Shown here one piece after another: positions 16,209 through 23,112 of a DNA stretch of 23,112 bases. The position numbers were made by a program, and so were the translations under genes. Each line of letters opens with the position of its first letter. Within the stretch, counting starts at the first letter, position 1. The notes below the pieces were generated by a model. The model was not told the DNA's origin and did no database searches. It saw nothing but the letters and a program-made list of their open reading frames with translations. The stretch covers positions 1-23,112 of the forward strand of contig JAKDNQ010000011.1 in assembly GCA_030456405.1 (NCBI GenBank), given 5' to 3'. This DNA comes from Nitrospira sp. GTDB lineage: Bacteria > Nitrospirota > Nitrospiria > Nitrospirales > Nitrospiraceae.

Positions 16209-16377
16209 AGGATGCTGAAAAATCCTCTGTTCTCACCCGCCCAACCCTGGCGCGCCGAGACGCGCCTTTCACCTAGCATCGTTCTCGCCTCGAAAGCATC
16301 CTCAACGTAGCCAAGAGGCTACGCCTCCGGTGCCTTCATCGTCTGCGGCCTTGCTGGACGGCCTTTTTCAGCATCCT
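16209..16377. repeat. 169-bp MITE-like element with perfect 14-bp terminal inverted repeats
   Basis: The left end AGGATGCTGAAAAA (16209-16222) is the exact reverse complement of the right end TTTTTCAGCATCCT (16364-16377). GGT flanks both ends (16206-16208 and 16378-16380), a possible 3-bp target duplication. The interior has no coding capacity but holds two perfect 6-bp hairpins: GGCGCG/CGCGCC at 16249-16266 and GTAGCC/GGCTAC at 16307-16322. It begins 10 bp after the YCF48 stop and could double as a transcription barrier (GGCC...GGCCTTTTT near the right end). I associate similar repeats with Nitrospira genomes, from memory only. Confidence 0.7.
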
Positions 16378-16384
16378 GGTCCTT

Positions 16385-16430
16385 CTAGCCGTGCAGTTGC
16401 TCGTCGAGTCTTGATTGGAGAATGCTGAGG
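16385..16430 (-). pseudogene. Displaced copy of the rsmE 3' end
   Basis: Read on the minus strand, this encodes LSILQSRLDEQLHG and a TAG stop. The intact rsmE, 1.2 kb away, ends LSILQSRLDEMGKD. At DNA level 16404-16430 matches 17637-17663 at 26 of 27 positions in the same orientation. Similarity fades upstream of this core, where only a vague resemblance to the RsmE C-terminal helix remains. The Uma2 gene lies between the two copies. It looks like the displaced gene end left by integration at the rsmE terminus, or by a partial duplication. Confidence 0.5.
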
Positions 16431-16581
16431 CGTGCAACGCAGTCCGCCTTCCCGATCGAGCCGACTCCGTGTGCTGACCGCCTGCCAGACGAAGCTCCGT
16501 CGAAACAGCGGATGGGTGATTTAAGCAGAAACATGTATGAATCATGCGGATTAAATAGGGGTGGGCTTAGTGGTGAGTTGC

Positions 16582-17142
16582 TTACTTGAACAGCGTGACC
16601 AGGGGCACGCTCAGGCCTGGCAGAAGCGGTGTGCTGAGGATGTCTTGGGTCTCACGGGTCAGGATGGTCGCCTGGCCATAGCGGTCAGCGGTGAATCGGT
16701 AGATTTTGACGAGATCGAGTTCTGGGTCGACGATCCAATATTCGGGAACGCCATAATGCGCATAGCGCTGCCGTTTAATCGTCTCGTCCAGTTTTCGATT
16801 TCCTTCGGAAAGGATTTCAACGAGCAGCGTCGGGACGCCACGAATGTTCGCATCTGTAATGATCGACCGTTGCGCGTGGGCGACAACAATCAGATCGGGT
16901 TGAACCACGTCAAAATCAGACAGGACGACATCGCAAGGCGCATCGAAAACTTCTCCCAAAGGATGTTGCTGGAGAAAGTTATACAGCGCAGCGAACAGTC
17001 TTCCTGAAATACGTTGATGTTTGATGTTCGGCGAAGGGGACATGCAATGTTCTCCCTCGATCAATTCATGACGTTTCCCGTCATCAGGAATAAGTCGGTA
17101 GTCTTCATACGTGAGTTTAAGATGGCCGGTCTCGGTCGTCAT
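16582..17142 (-). CDS. Uma2-family (DUF820) restriction-endonuclease-fold protein
   Basis: The 186-residue protein begins MTTETGHLKLTYEDYRLIPDDGKRHELIEG after removing nothing from the first ATG, and GAGG sits 8 nt upstream. It has the family pattern: HELIEG near the start, then VVQPDLIVV (the acidic residue of the PD motif), VEILSEGNRKLD (E-x-x strand and following helix), KRQRYAHYGVPEYWIVDPEL (conserved Y..GVPEYWIVDP) and a C-terminal V.LFK. The fold belongs to the PD-(D/E)XK nuclease superfamily. Members are very numerous in cyanobacteria and other environmental bacteria, and their biological role is mostly unknown. It lies alone between two copies of the rsmE 3' end, suggesting arrival as cargo. 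Confidence 0.85.
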   Translation of the reverse strand: MTTETGHLKLTYEDYRLIPDDGKRHELIEGEHCMSPSPNIKHQRISGRLFAALYNFLQQHPLGEVFDAPCDVVLSDFDVVQPDLIVVAHAQRSIITDANIRGVPTLLVEILSEGNRKLDETIKRQRYAHYGVPEYWIVDPELDLVKIYRFTADRYGQATILTRETQDILSTPLLPGLSVPLVTLFK

Positions 17143-17181
17143 CAGTGCCTCATGCGCTGTTCATCGTATGTTCGCTTACCG

Positions 17182-17209
17182 CTTACAGTAACAAGGATAT
17201 TGGTGTCAA
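17182..17209 (-). promoter_or_regulatory. Promoter candidate for the Uma2 gene
   Basis: On the minus strand, a perfect -35 TTGACA (plus-strand 17204-17209) is followed after 16 bp by TGTAAG (17182-17187, 4 of 6 to TATAAT). The ATG of the Uma2 gene lies about 40 nt downstream. The spacing is good, but the -10 box is weak. Confidence 0.4.
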
Positions 17210-17617
17210 GGACAGTCTTAGCCTAAGGTATTTTCCATTGAGTGTCCTCGCTCATTGTGTTCTGAGACACAAGTGTATACCGCTTGAGATTGGGAGTCCA
17301 AGGAAAGTTCAGTCAGGTAAGAATAAAGGCGCCAGGCTGGACTCAGAATTCTAGGCGAGCACCACCGGGGTCGTTGCTCGACTTGACGCCTCGAAGCCGA
17401 AGAAGGGCACGCGGGGATGGAGAATGATTGTGCGATCCCCACACGCCGCCGATCACGCCCAGCCGCGGAGAAAAGGGCGTACTTTCAGCGACAGCACCGA
17501 TCTTGTAGCGAAGCACCTCAACAGACGGTTGAAATCTGTAAAGAGTGGTCCGAGATTTCGAGTGCAAAGTTTGGAAGTCTCGATATTGTGATATCGATCG
17601 ACGAAGGAGTGGGACGT
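17210..17617. other. Intergenic stretch between rsmE and the Uma2 gene, no supportable gene
   Basis: About 400 bp downstream of rsmE. A 92-codon minus-strand frame (17343-17621, TTG start) ends in a phenylalanine and has a beta-like LRYKIGAVAE / RLGVIGGVWG portion, but it lacks a ribosome binding site and overlaps the rsmE stop, so I do not call it. It might be a fragment of an outer-membrane protein; this is a guess. Confidence 0.4.
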
Positions 17618-18364
17618 TCAATCCTTCCCCATTTCATCGAGCCTTGATTGGAGAATGCTGAGGGCGGCGATCGCGGCGGTCTCGGCCCGCAAGATTCGTG
17701 GCCCGAGAGCGAGCGGGAGGAAACCTTGCTCCTGTGCAAGGCGCTGCTCTTCGGATGCCCATCCCCCTTCCGGTCCTATCAACAAGACAATTGGATATTG
17801 ACAGTCTAGCGGTAACGGGACGGTGGCGAGCGAAGGACCGCTGGTGCGTTCCACGAGTATGCTCTTCAGAGGTGCTGAGGCATATTGTCTGCAAATCCCT
17901 GCAAGGTCTATCGGATCTGCGATGGTTGGAATGGTCCATCGTTCCGATTGTTGCGCCGCATCCCGCGCAATACGTTCCCATCTGGAGCGCTGATGTCCCA
18001 GACGTTCCGGGTTGGGTTTGATGACACTATGTGTGCTGTGAATGGGCGCAATGGCAGCAACTCCGAGTTCTGTGGCCTTCTGAATGACCCAGTCCATCTT
18101 GTCGCCTTTGATCAACGACTGTCCGAGTACGATCGGTGAGGGCTTGCGCGCCGGCTCGGTCTGTCTATCGATGATACGGGTGTCGAGAATCTGTGAGGTT
18201 ACGTGGGTCGCTTCCACGCGAAAGCGGGTTCCGCACCCGTCAGTCAGGGTGAGAACGTCACCCTGGCGCAGGCGGAGACTATCGCGAAGATGATGGAGCA
18301 GGTCGCCGGTTACGCGGATCGTAGTGGGAGTGATGGCGTCAGGGTCGACAAAGAACATAGACAT
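17618..18364 (-). CDS. rsmE: 16S rRNA (uracil-1498-N3)-methyltransferase RsmE
   Basis: The 248-residue SPOUT-class methyltransferase uses S-adenosylmethionine to methylate U1498 of 16S rRNA near the decoding site. Visible family motifs are HHLRDSLRLRQGD near the start (PUA-like N-domain), IQKATELGVAAIAP, RWERIARDAAQQSERW, the knot motifs LLIGPEGGWASEE and LGPRILRAETAAIAAL, and a C-terminal helix. Length is typical. It begins 31 bp after dnaJ on the same strand, matching the frequent dnaJ-rsmE pairing, and is probably the last gene of the chaperone transcript. Its 3' end is duplicated about 1.2 kb away. Confidence 0.95.
   Translation of the reverse strand: MSMFFVDPDAITPTTIRVTGDLLHHLRDSLRLRQGDVLTLTDGCGTRFRVEATHVTSQILDTRIIDRQTEPARKPSPIVLGQSLIKGDKMDWVIQKATELGVAAIAPIHSTHSVIKPNPERLGHQRSRWERIARDAAQQSERWTIPTIADPIDLAGICRQYASAPLKSILVERTSGPSLATVPLPLDCQYPIVLLIGPEGGWASEEQRLAQEQGFLPLALGPRILRAETAAIAALSILQSRLDEMGKD
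17637..17663. repeat. 27-bp direct repeat inside the rsmE 3' end
   Basis: This matches 16404-16430 at 26 of 27 positions (the single difference is C versus T at the sixth base) in direct orientation. It encodes LSILQSRLD on the minus strand. The two copies bound a segment of about 1.2 kb containing the Uma2 gene. Confidence 0.65.
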
Positions 18365-18395
18365 AATAAGGCTGCCCGGCTGTCGAACGCCGACG

Positions 18396-19505
18396 CTATT
18401 CGAAGAAGGTCTTCATTTTGTCGAAGAAGCCGTCGCTGTCCTCTTCCATCGACATGCCGCTTTCTTTGGCAAACTCTTGGAGCAATTCTTTCTGGCGAGC
18501 GGTGAGTTTGGTGGGGATCTGAATCTTGATGACAAATAATTGGTCGCCTGTATTGTGGCTTTTGAGACTGGGAACACCCAGGCCTTTGATACGGAGAGTC
18601 TTGTCCTGTTGTGTGCCGGCAGGAATCTTGATGACCGTCGTGCCTTTCAGTGTGGGGACCTCAATCTTTCCTCCGAGTACGGCTGTGACAAACTGAATCG
18701 GAACGTCACAGACGATATCCTGCCCTTGACGCTGGAAGACCGGGTGCGGTTTGACGGTAATCGCCACATAGAGATCGCCTGGCGGGCCACCATTGACTCC
18801 ATGTTCCCCTTCATTTGAGAGGCGTAGCCGCATGCCTGACTCGATGCCGGCCGGGATGTGTACGGCGATGGTCCGTTCTCGATAGGTGCGTTGACGGCCT
18901 TGGCAGGCCGAGCAGGGTTCTGTGACAATTCGCCCCGCCCCTTCGCATTGACCGCAGGGACGAGTGATGCTGAAGAATCCTTGCTGGAACCGCATCTGTC
19001 CTGCCCCTTTACAACTCGGGCAGGTCTTGACCGACGATGCGTTTTTGGCCCCGCTCCCTTTGCAGTCATCGCACATTTCCCATCGTGGGATTTTGAGTTT
19101 GGCATCTTTCCCGTAGACGGCTTCCTCGAAAGTCAGGTCAAGATTATATTGAAGATCGTTGCCGCGCTCTGTCCGACTTCCGCCTCGCTGTCCACCAAAA
19201 AAATCTTCGAAGATGTCGTTAAAGGCATCGCCGAAGCCACCCCCGCCGAATCCGCCCTGACCTCCACCCTGCTGGGCTCCAGCGTGGCCGAACATGTCGT
19301 AGCGTTGGCGTCTTTCCTGATCGCTCAGGGTCTCGTACGCTTCATTGACTTCTTTGAACTTTTCTTCCGACGTTTTCTTCTGGGCATCTCCCGTCTGCAG
19401 GTCGGGATGATGTTGGCGGGCCATCTTCCGATAGGCCTTTTTGAGTTCGTCGTCGGATGCGGTTCGCTCGACGCCCAAGGTTTCGTAATAATCACGTTTA
19501 GACAC
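18396..19505 (-). CDS. dnaJ: Chaperone protein DnaJ (Hsp40)
   Basis: The 369-residue type I J-protein stimulates the DnaK ATPase and delivers unfolded clients. In order it has a J-domain (residues 5-72) with HPD at 33-35, a Gly/Phe-rich linker (about 78-108), a zinc-binding domain with four Cys pairs (C145/C148, C162/C165, C184/C187, C198/C201), and two beta-barrel client-binding domains. The fourth pair reads CSACQGRQR, lacking the last Gly of CxxCxGxG while keeping both cysteines. The start is GTG at 19503-19505 with a weak ribosome binding site, fixed by the conserved SKRDYYETLGV. It follows dnaK after 80 bp containing a strong hairpin, which may lower its expression relative to dnaK. Confidence 0.96.
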   Translation of the reverse strand: MSKRDYYETLGVERTASDDELKKAYRKMARQHHPDLQTGDAQKKTSEEKFKEVNEAYETLSDQERRQRYDMFGHAGAQQGGGQGGFGGGGFGDAFNDIFEDFFGGQRGGSRTERGNDLQYNLDLTFEEAVYGKDAKLKIPRWEMCDDCKGSGAKNASSVKTCPSCKGAGQMRFQQGFFSITRPCGQCEGAGRIVTEPCSACQGRQRTYRERTIAVHIPAGIESGMRLRLSNEGEHGVNGGPPGDLYVAITVKPHPVFQRQGQDIVCDVPIQFVTAVLGGKIEVPTLKGTTVIKIPAGTQQDKTLRIKGLGVPSLKSHNTGDQLFVIKIQIPTKLTARQKELLQEFAKESGMSMEEDSDGFFDKMKTFFE

Positions 19506-19536
19506 GGACGCTGTCTCTCTGGGTGAAAGTGCAGGA

Positions 19537-19567
19537 AGACCGAGCCCCTTGCGGTGAAGCTCGGTCT
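19537..19567 (-). terminator. dnaK-dnaJ intergenic hairpin
   Basis: AGACCGAGC (19537-19545) and GCTCGGTCT (19559-19567) form a perfect 9-bp stem with a 13-nt loop, just after the dnaK stop. In the minus-strand transcript it is followed by TCCTGCACTTTC, which is pyrimidine-rich without a clean U-tract. A partial terminator or an mRNA-processing and stability element that sets the dnaK to dnaJ ratio is plausible. Confidence 0.5.
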
Positions 19568-19585
19568 CACTGACGCTATTCTAAC

Positions 19586-21517
19586 TTACTTCTTGTCTTT
19601 GTCTACTTCTTCGAACTCTGCGTCAACGACTTTTTCATCTGTTTTAGTCTCGCCGGTTCCAGCCCCGTTTCCGCTTGTTGTATCGGTACCGCTGCCGGCT
19701 GCTGTCGATGCCGAAGCCTTCTTATACATTTCCTCAGCCAATTTGTGCGATGCAGTTGTCAATGTTTGGGTCGCCGACTCGATGGCTGTTGGGTCCGTTC
19801 CTTCCATCGCTTTCTTCAGCTCGGCCACGGCTTCTTCGATCTTGGTCTTATCCTCCGCGGCGATTTTGTCGCCGTGCTCGCTTAGGTTCTTTTCCGTCTG
19901 ATAGATCAGCGTATCGGCCTGGTTTTTGGCTTCGGCGGTCCTCCGACGCTTTTTATCTTCGTCAGTATGGGCCTGTGCATCCTTCACAAGCTTTTCGACT
20001 TCTTCCTTGCTTAAGCCGCTGGACGCCGTGATCTTGATGGACTGTTCCTTTTGTGTCGCCAAGTCTTTGGCCGAGACATGGACGATGCCGTTGGCGTCGA
20101 TGTCGAACGTGACTTCGACTTGCGGCATTCCGCGTGGCGCAGGGGGAATCCCGACCAAATCGAACTGGCCGAGGAGCTTGTTATCGTTAGCCATCTCGCG
20201 CTCACCTTGGAAGACTCGAATCGTCACGGCGGTTTGATTGTCGGCTGCCGTCGAGAACACCTGGCTCTTTTTCGTTGGGACGGTCGTGTTTCGCTCGATC
20301 AATTTCGTGAAGACACCTCCGAGAGTTTCGATACCCAATGAGAGGGGCGTCACGTCCAGGAGCAGCACGTCCTTCACTTCGCCCTTGAGGACACCGCCTT
20401 GGATCGCGGCGCCGATCGCCACCACTTCGTCCGGGTTGACGCCTCGGTGCGGTTCCTTTCCGAAGAATTCCTTCACGGCCTGAATGACTCTTGGCATGCG
20501 GGTCATGCCGCCGACAAGAACGACTTCCTTGATGTCGCTTGCCGAGACGCCGGCGTCAGAAAGGGCCTTCTTGCAGGGTTCGATCGATCGTTTGACCAAG
20601 TCGTCGACCAACTGCTCAAGTTTCGCGCGGGTCAACTTCATGACCAGGTGTTTCGGCCCATTGGCGTCTGCGGTGATGAAGGGCAGATTGATCTCGGTTT
20701 CCTGAGACGAAGAGAGTTCGATCTTGGCGCGTTCGGCGGCTTCTTTCAGGCGTTGGAGGGCCATTCGGTCCTTGCGAAGATCGATGCCTTGATCTTTCTT
20801 GAACTCATCCACCAACCAATCCATGACTCGCTGGTCGAAGTCGTCGCCGCCAAGATAGGTATCTCCGTTAGTCGACTTCACTTCAAAAACGCCGTCGCCG
20901 ATCTCAAGGATGGACACGTCGAACGTGCCGCCGCCCAAATCATAGACGGCTACCCGCTCATCTTTCTTTTTATCCAGGCCGTACGCAAGGGCCGCGGCGG
21001 TTGGCTCATTGATGATCCGGAGGACGTTCAGGCCTGCGATCTGGCCCGCATCCTTGGTGGCTTGACGCTGGCTGTCGTCGAAATAAGCCGGGACGGTGAC
21101 GACGGCTTCCGTGACTTTCTCGCCGAGATAATCCTCGGCTGTCTGCCGCATCTTTTGCAAAATCATGGCGGAGATTTCCGGCGGACTGTAACGCTTGTCG
21201 CGCAATTCGACATGGGCATCGCCGTTGTCCCCTTCGGAGATTTTATAGGGCAGCCGCTTGGCGGCGTCGGTGACTTGCTGGCTGCGGAACTTGCGGCCCA
21301 TGAGGCGCTTCACGGAAAAAATCGTATTCTCCGGATTGGTGATCGCCTGGCGCTTCGCAATTTGTCCGACGAGCCGCTCGCCCTTCTCTGTGATGGCGAC
21401 GACGGACGGTGTCGTGCGGGCTCCTTCTGCGTTGGCGATCACAACCGGCTCGCCGCCGCTCATAATAGAAACGCAGGAGTTTGTGGTTCCAAGGTCGATG
21501 CCGATTACTTTGCCCAT
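19586..21517 (-). CDS. dnaK: Molecular chaperone DnaK (Hsp70)
   Basis: The 643-residue Hsp70 binds and releases hydrophobic peptides in an ATP-driven cycle in the cytoplasm, with DnaJ and GrpE. The nucleotide-binding domain shows [14 protein letters not shown] at the start, [49 protein letters not shown] and [13 protein letters not shown]. The linker and substrate domain follow ([19 protein letters not shown]). The C-terminus is [10 protein letters not shown], matching the usual acidic EEVxxxxK tail. The ATG at 21515-21517 has AAGGAG 7 nt upstream. Length and motifs are fully normal. The gene lies 39 nt after grpE. Confidence 0.98.
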   Translation of the reverse strand: MGKVIGIDLGTTNSCVSIMSGGEPVVIANAEGARTTPSVVAITEKGERLVGQIAKRQAITNPENTIFSVKRLMGRKFRSQQVTDAAKRLPYKISEGDNGDAHVELRDKRYSPPEISAMILQKMRQTAEDYLGEKVTEAVVTVPAYFDDSQRQATKDAGQIAGLNVLRIINEPTAAALAYGLDKKKDERVAVYDLGGGTFDVSILEIGDGVFEVKSTNGDTYLGGDDFDQRVMDWLVDEFKKDQGIDLRKDRMALQRLKEAAERAKIELSSSQETEINLPFITADANGPKHLVMKLTRAKLEQLVDDLVKRSIEPCKKALSDAGVSASDIKEVVLVGGMTRMPRVIQAVKEFFGKEPHRGVNPDEVVAIGAAIQGGVLKGEVKDVLLLDVTPLSLGIETLGGVFTKLIERNTTVPTKKSQVFSTAADNQTAVTIRVFQGEREMANDNKLLGQFDLVGIPPAPRGMPQVEVTFDIDANGIVHVSAKDLATQKEQSIKITASSGLSKEEVEKLVKDAQAHTDEDKKRRRTAEAKNQADTLIYQTEKNLSEHGDKIAAEDKTKIEEAVAELKKAMEGTDPTAIESATQTLTTASHKLAEEMYKKASASTAAGSGTDTTSGNGAGTGETKTDEKVVDAEFEEVDKDKK

Positions 21518-21556
21518 GTGTCTACTCCTTCCTCACTCGGTCTGTCTTTGAAATTG

Positions 21557-22165
21557 TTACGATGAACTGATCGTGTTGTCTGTTCCCGGTGCGCCGTCGG
21601 CTCGCCCGGACGATACACTCACCATGGCCGCCCGCAAAATACGGTCGTGCAGGAGATAGCCTCGCTGAAACTCATCGACTACATGCTGCTTCGGTATCGT
21701 CTCAGACGCGACGGAGGTGACGGATTGATGTGTGGCAGGATCGAACGGTCGGCCGATCGTCTCTACCGGTACGACGTAAAACCTCGCCAGGGCTCCCGTC
21801 AACTGCTTGAGGGTGAGATCCACACCTTGGATCAGGACGTCGCTGCCCGCTCCCTCTCGTGAGGACTTGATGGCCCGCTCGAGATTGTCGACGACCGGCA
21901 ACAGTTCCTTGAGCAAGTGCTCATTGCCGAATCGGATCTGGTCGCGCTGGTCCCGCTGAGCGAGACGTTTGTAGTTATCGAACTCGGCGGCCAGTCGAAG
22001 ATATTTGTCGTTCGAGCCCGCCACCTCTTCAGCCTTTGCTGCGAGAGCCAGTTGAAGCTCGGCGACCATGTTCGTATCTCCGGTCTCCTCCGATGAGGAA
22101 TAATTATTGGGTGGTGGATTTCCCAAGTTCTCGATTATATTCGCGTTCTGCGGTTCCTCTGCCAT
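21557..22165 (-). CDS. grpE: Nucleotide exchange factor GrpE
   Basis: The open frame extends up to 22357, but the ATG at 22163-22165 is chosen. A strong AAGGAG lies 8 nt before it, the protein then starts with an acidic MAEEPQNANI tail typical of GrpE, and the upstream extension is unlike the family. This gives 202 residues. A long helical coiled-coil (AAKAEEVAGSNDKYLRLAAEFDNYKR) is followed by LLPVVDNLERAI, then the beta-wing domain (GRPFDPATHQSV ... VVDEFQRGYLLHDRILRAAMVSV). GrpE dimers release ADP from DnaK. Upstream, a minus-strand TTGACT (plus 22210-22215) could be a -35 box, but the -10 is poor. No CIRCE element or hrcA gene is visible. Confidence 0.96.
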   Translation of the reverse strand: MAEEPQNANIIENLGNPPPNNYSSSEETGDTNMVAELQLALAAKAEEVAGSNDKYLRLAAEFDNYKRLAQRDQRDQIRFGNEHLLKELLPVVDNLERAIKSSREGAGSDVLIQGVDLTLKQLTGALARFYVVPVETIGRPFDPATHQSVTSVASETIPKQHVVDEFQRGYLLHDRILRAAMVSVSSGRADGAPGTDNTISSS

Positions 22166-22359
22166 GAAAGACTCCTTTGTTCGTTTGGAGATAATCACAG
22201 GGGTCACAAAGTCAACCGGGCCAGAAAAATTAATTACTTGCGTAGGAGGCACGCGACAAGCGCGAGGAGCGAGACTGGCGAGACTTGTGAGAAAAAGCTG
22301 ACGGGGGGCGGTCTGAAGGCTGAAGTGCCGCAGTTCCGAGGCTGACCCACGATTCACGC

Positions 22360-23112
22360 CTAACGTTTCACGGTTCTTTGGGATCGCCGATAGAGAAGCT
22401 CAAGACCTTCTAACGTCAGGAACGGTTCGATTTGTTGAATGGATGTGGTTTCGGCTGCCAGGATAGAACTGAGCCCTCCAGTTCCGATGACGTAGGTGGA
22501 GCGGCCGAGTTCTTGCTCCATTCGGCGGACGATGGTATCGACCAATCCTGCATACCCAAATAGCAGGCCGGCCTGAATGCTACTGGCTGTATCGGCGCCG
22601 ATCACAGTTTTAGGGCGGATCAGTTCCACTTTGGCCAGTTTGGCGGCTCGTGTAAACAGGGCCTCCGCTGAGATTCCGAGGCCAGGGGAGATGACGCCTC
22701 CCAAATAATGGCCCGCTGCTGTAATGGCACAAAATGTTGTGGCGGTGCCGAAATCAACGACGATGAGATCGCGGCGATATTTATGGTACGCGGCAGCCGC
22801 ATTCACCAGCCGGTCGCTGCCGATTTCTTTTGGGTTAGCATAGCGAAGTGTGAGCCCCGTGTCTGTGTCCGAGGTGACGATCAGGGGACGCTGATGAAAA
22901 TAATAGTCGAGCATATTCTCGACGGTTTCGGTCAGTGCCGGCACAACGCTGGAGATGATGGCTCCGGACAAGCGTTGAGAGGGAATCCCCGCGGCAGTGA
23001 GAAGATTGGAAAACAGGATGCCGTACTCGTCCGATGTTTTCTTGACGTCCGTCGCCAATCGCCAATGGGCCGCGAGGGTACGGTCGTCATAGACGCCACA
23101 GACAATGTTGGT
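22360..23112 (-). CDS. coaX: Type III pantothenate kinase CoaX (5' end outside window)
   Basis: This enzyme catalyses the first step of coenzyme A synthesis, ATP-dependent phosphorylation of pantothenate. The frame runs through the window edge; the visible part starts TNIVCGVYDD, which matches the second half of the family's DIGNTN phosphate-binding motif, so only about 8 residues are missing. Later ATG or ATT choices would remove essential sequence. Further motifs are IGSDRLVNAAAAY, VVDFGTATTFCAI, GGVISPGLGIS, GADTASSIQAG and VIGTGGLSS, all expected of type III rather than type I or II kinases. About 250 residues are seen, normal for the family. It is followed by 194 bp before grpE on the same strand, probably a separate transcript. 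Confidence 0.95.
   Translation of the reverse strand, partial: TNIVCGVYDDRTLAAHWRLATDVKKTSDEYGILFSNLLTAAGIPSQRLSGAIISSVVPALTETVENMLDYYFHQRPLIVTSDTDTGLTLRYANPKEIGSDRLVNAAAAYHKYRRDLIVVDFGTATTFCAITAAGHYLGGVISPGLGISAEALFTRAAKLAKVELIRPKTVIGADTASSIQAGLLFGYAGLVDTIVRRMEQELGRSTYVIGTGGLSSILAAETTSIQQIEPFLTLEGLELLYRRSQRTVKR

Noticed and set aside
17343..17621. 92-codon minus-strand frame ending in Phe, considered as an outer-membrane protein fragment
   Set aside because: TTG start overlapping the rsmE end, no ribosome binding site and no recognisable family.
20399..21565. 388-codon plus-strand frame opposite dnaK
   Set aside because: It lies wholly antisense to a fully conserved dnaK and is a codon-bias shadow.
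22240..22300. GCGAGACT-type short repeats between coaX and grpE, considered as a CRISPR or regulatory array
   Set aside because: Only two adjacent imperfect units, with no spacer structure.
22166..22357. N-terminal extension of GrpE (64 extra residues from an upstream start)
   Set aside because: The extension is unlike GrpE, has no ribosome binding site at its start, and a strong AAGGAG precedes the ATG at 22163-22165.

Overview
The window looks like a chromosomal segment from a Nitrospira-like bacterium (phylum Nitrospirota). This is inferred from the grpE-dnaK-dnaJ-rsmE cluster next to coaX, the moderately high GC, the many secreted TIG and YCF48-type proteins, and a short TIR-bounded repeat of a kind I associate with Nitrospira genomes. 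No rRNA or tRNA gene is visible to confirm it.

Left half, accessory (1-11733, + strand). After the last 30 codons of an unidentified gene and a promoter-like palindrome, there is a short remnant of an SpvB/Tc-toxin N-terminus. It is followed by a giant secreted SpvB / FG-GAP / LamG / RHS reading frame. Its first half (505-5526) ends at a single TAA. The same frame then stays open to 11733, and the residues on both sides of the TAA read as one continuous RHS-family polypeptide of about 3740 residues. The RHS part carries a nidogen-like segment and two LamG-like domains, an RHS core ending in DPTGH, and a 197-residue tail of unknown type containing CPNC.

Middle (11734-17617). An apparently gene-poor stretch of about 830 bp is followed by a MntA/HepT-type nucleotidyltransferase-toxin pair on the minus strand. 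Next comes a plus-strand two-gene operon with a good promoter: a secreted protein with about five IPT/TIG domains and a secreted seven-repeat YCF48-like beta-propeller, overlapping by 4 nt. A 169-bp MITE-like repeat follows, then a copy of the rsmE 3' end, then a Uma2-family nuclease-fold gene. The Uma2 gene lies between two copies of a 27-bp rsmE-derived sequence.

Right end, core (17618-23112, minus strand). In transcription order these are coaX (5' end cut by the window), grpE, dnaK, dnaJ and rsmE. They encode type III pantothenate kinase, the Hsp70 chaperone machine (nucleotide exchange factor, ATPase and J-protein) and the 16S rRNA m3U1498 methyltransferase. A strong hairpin separates dnaK from dnaJ.

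The most interesting material is the split SpvB-RHS giant with its inserted adhesive domains and uncharacterised tail, the second SpvB remnant before it, and the rsmE-end duplication around the Uma2 gene.
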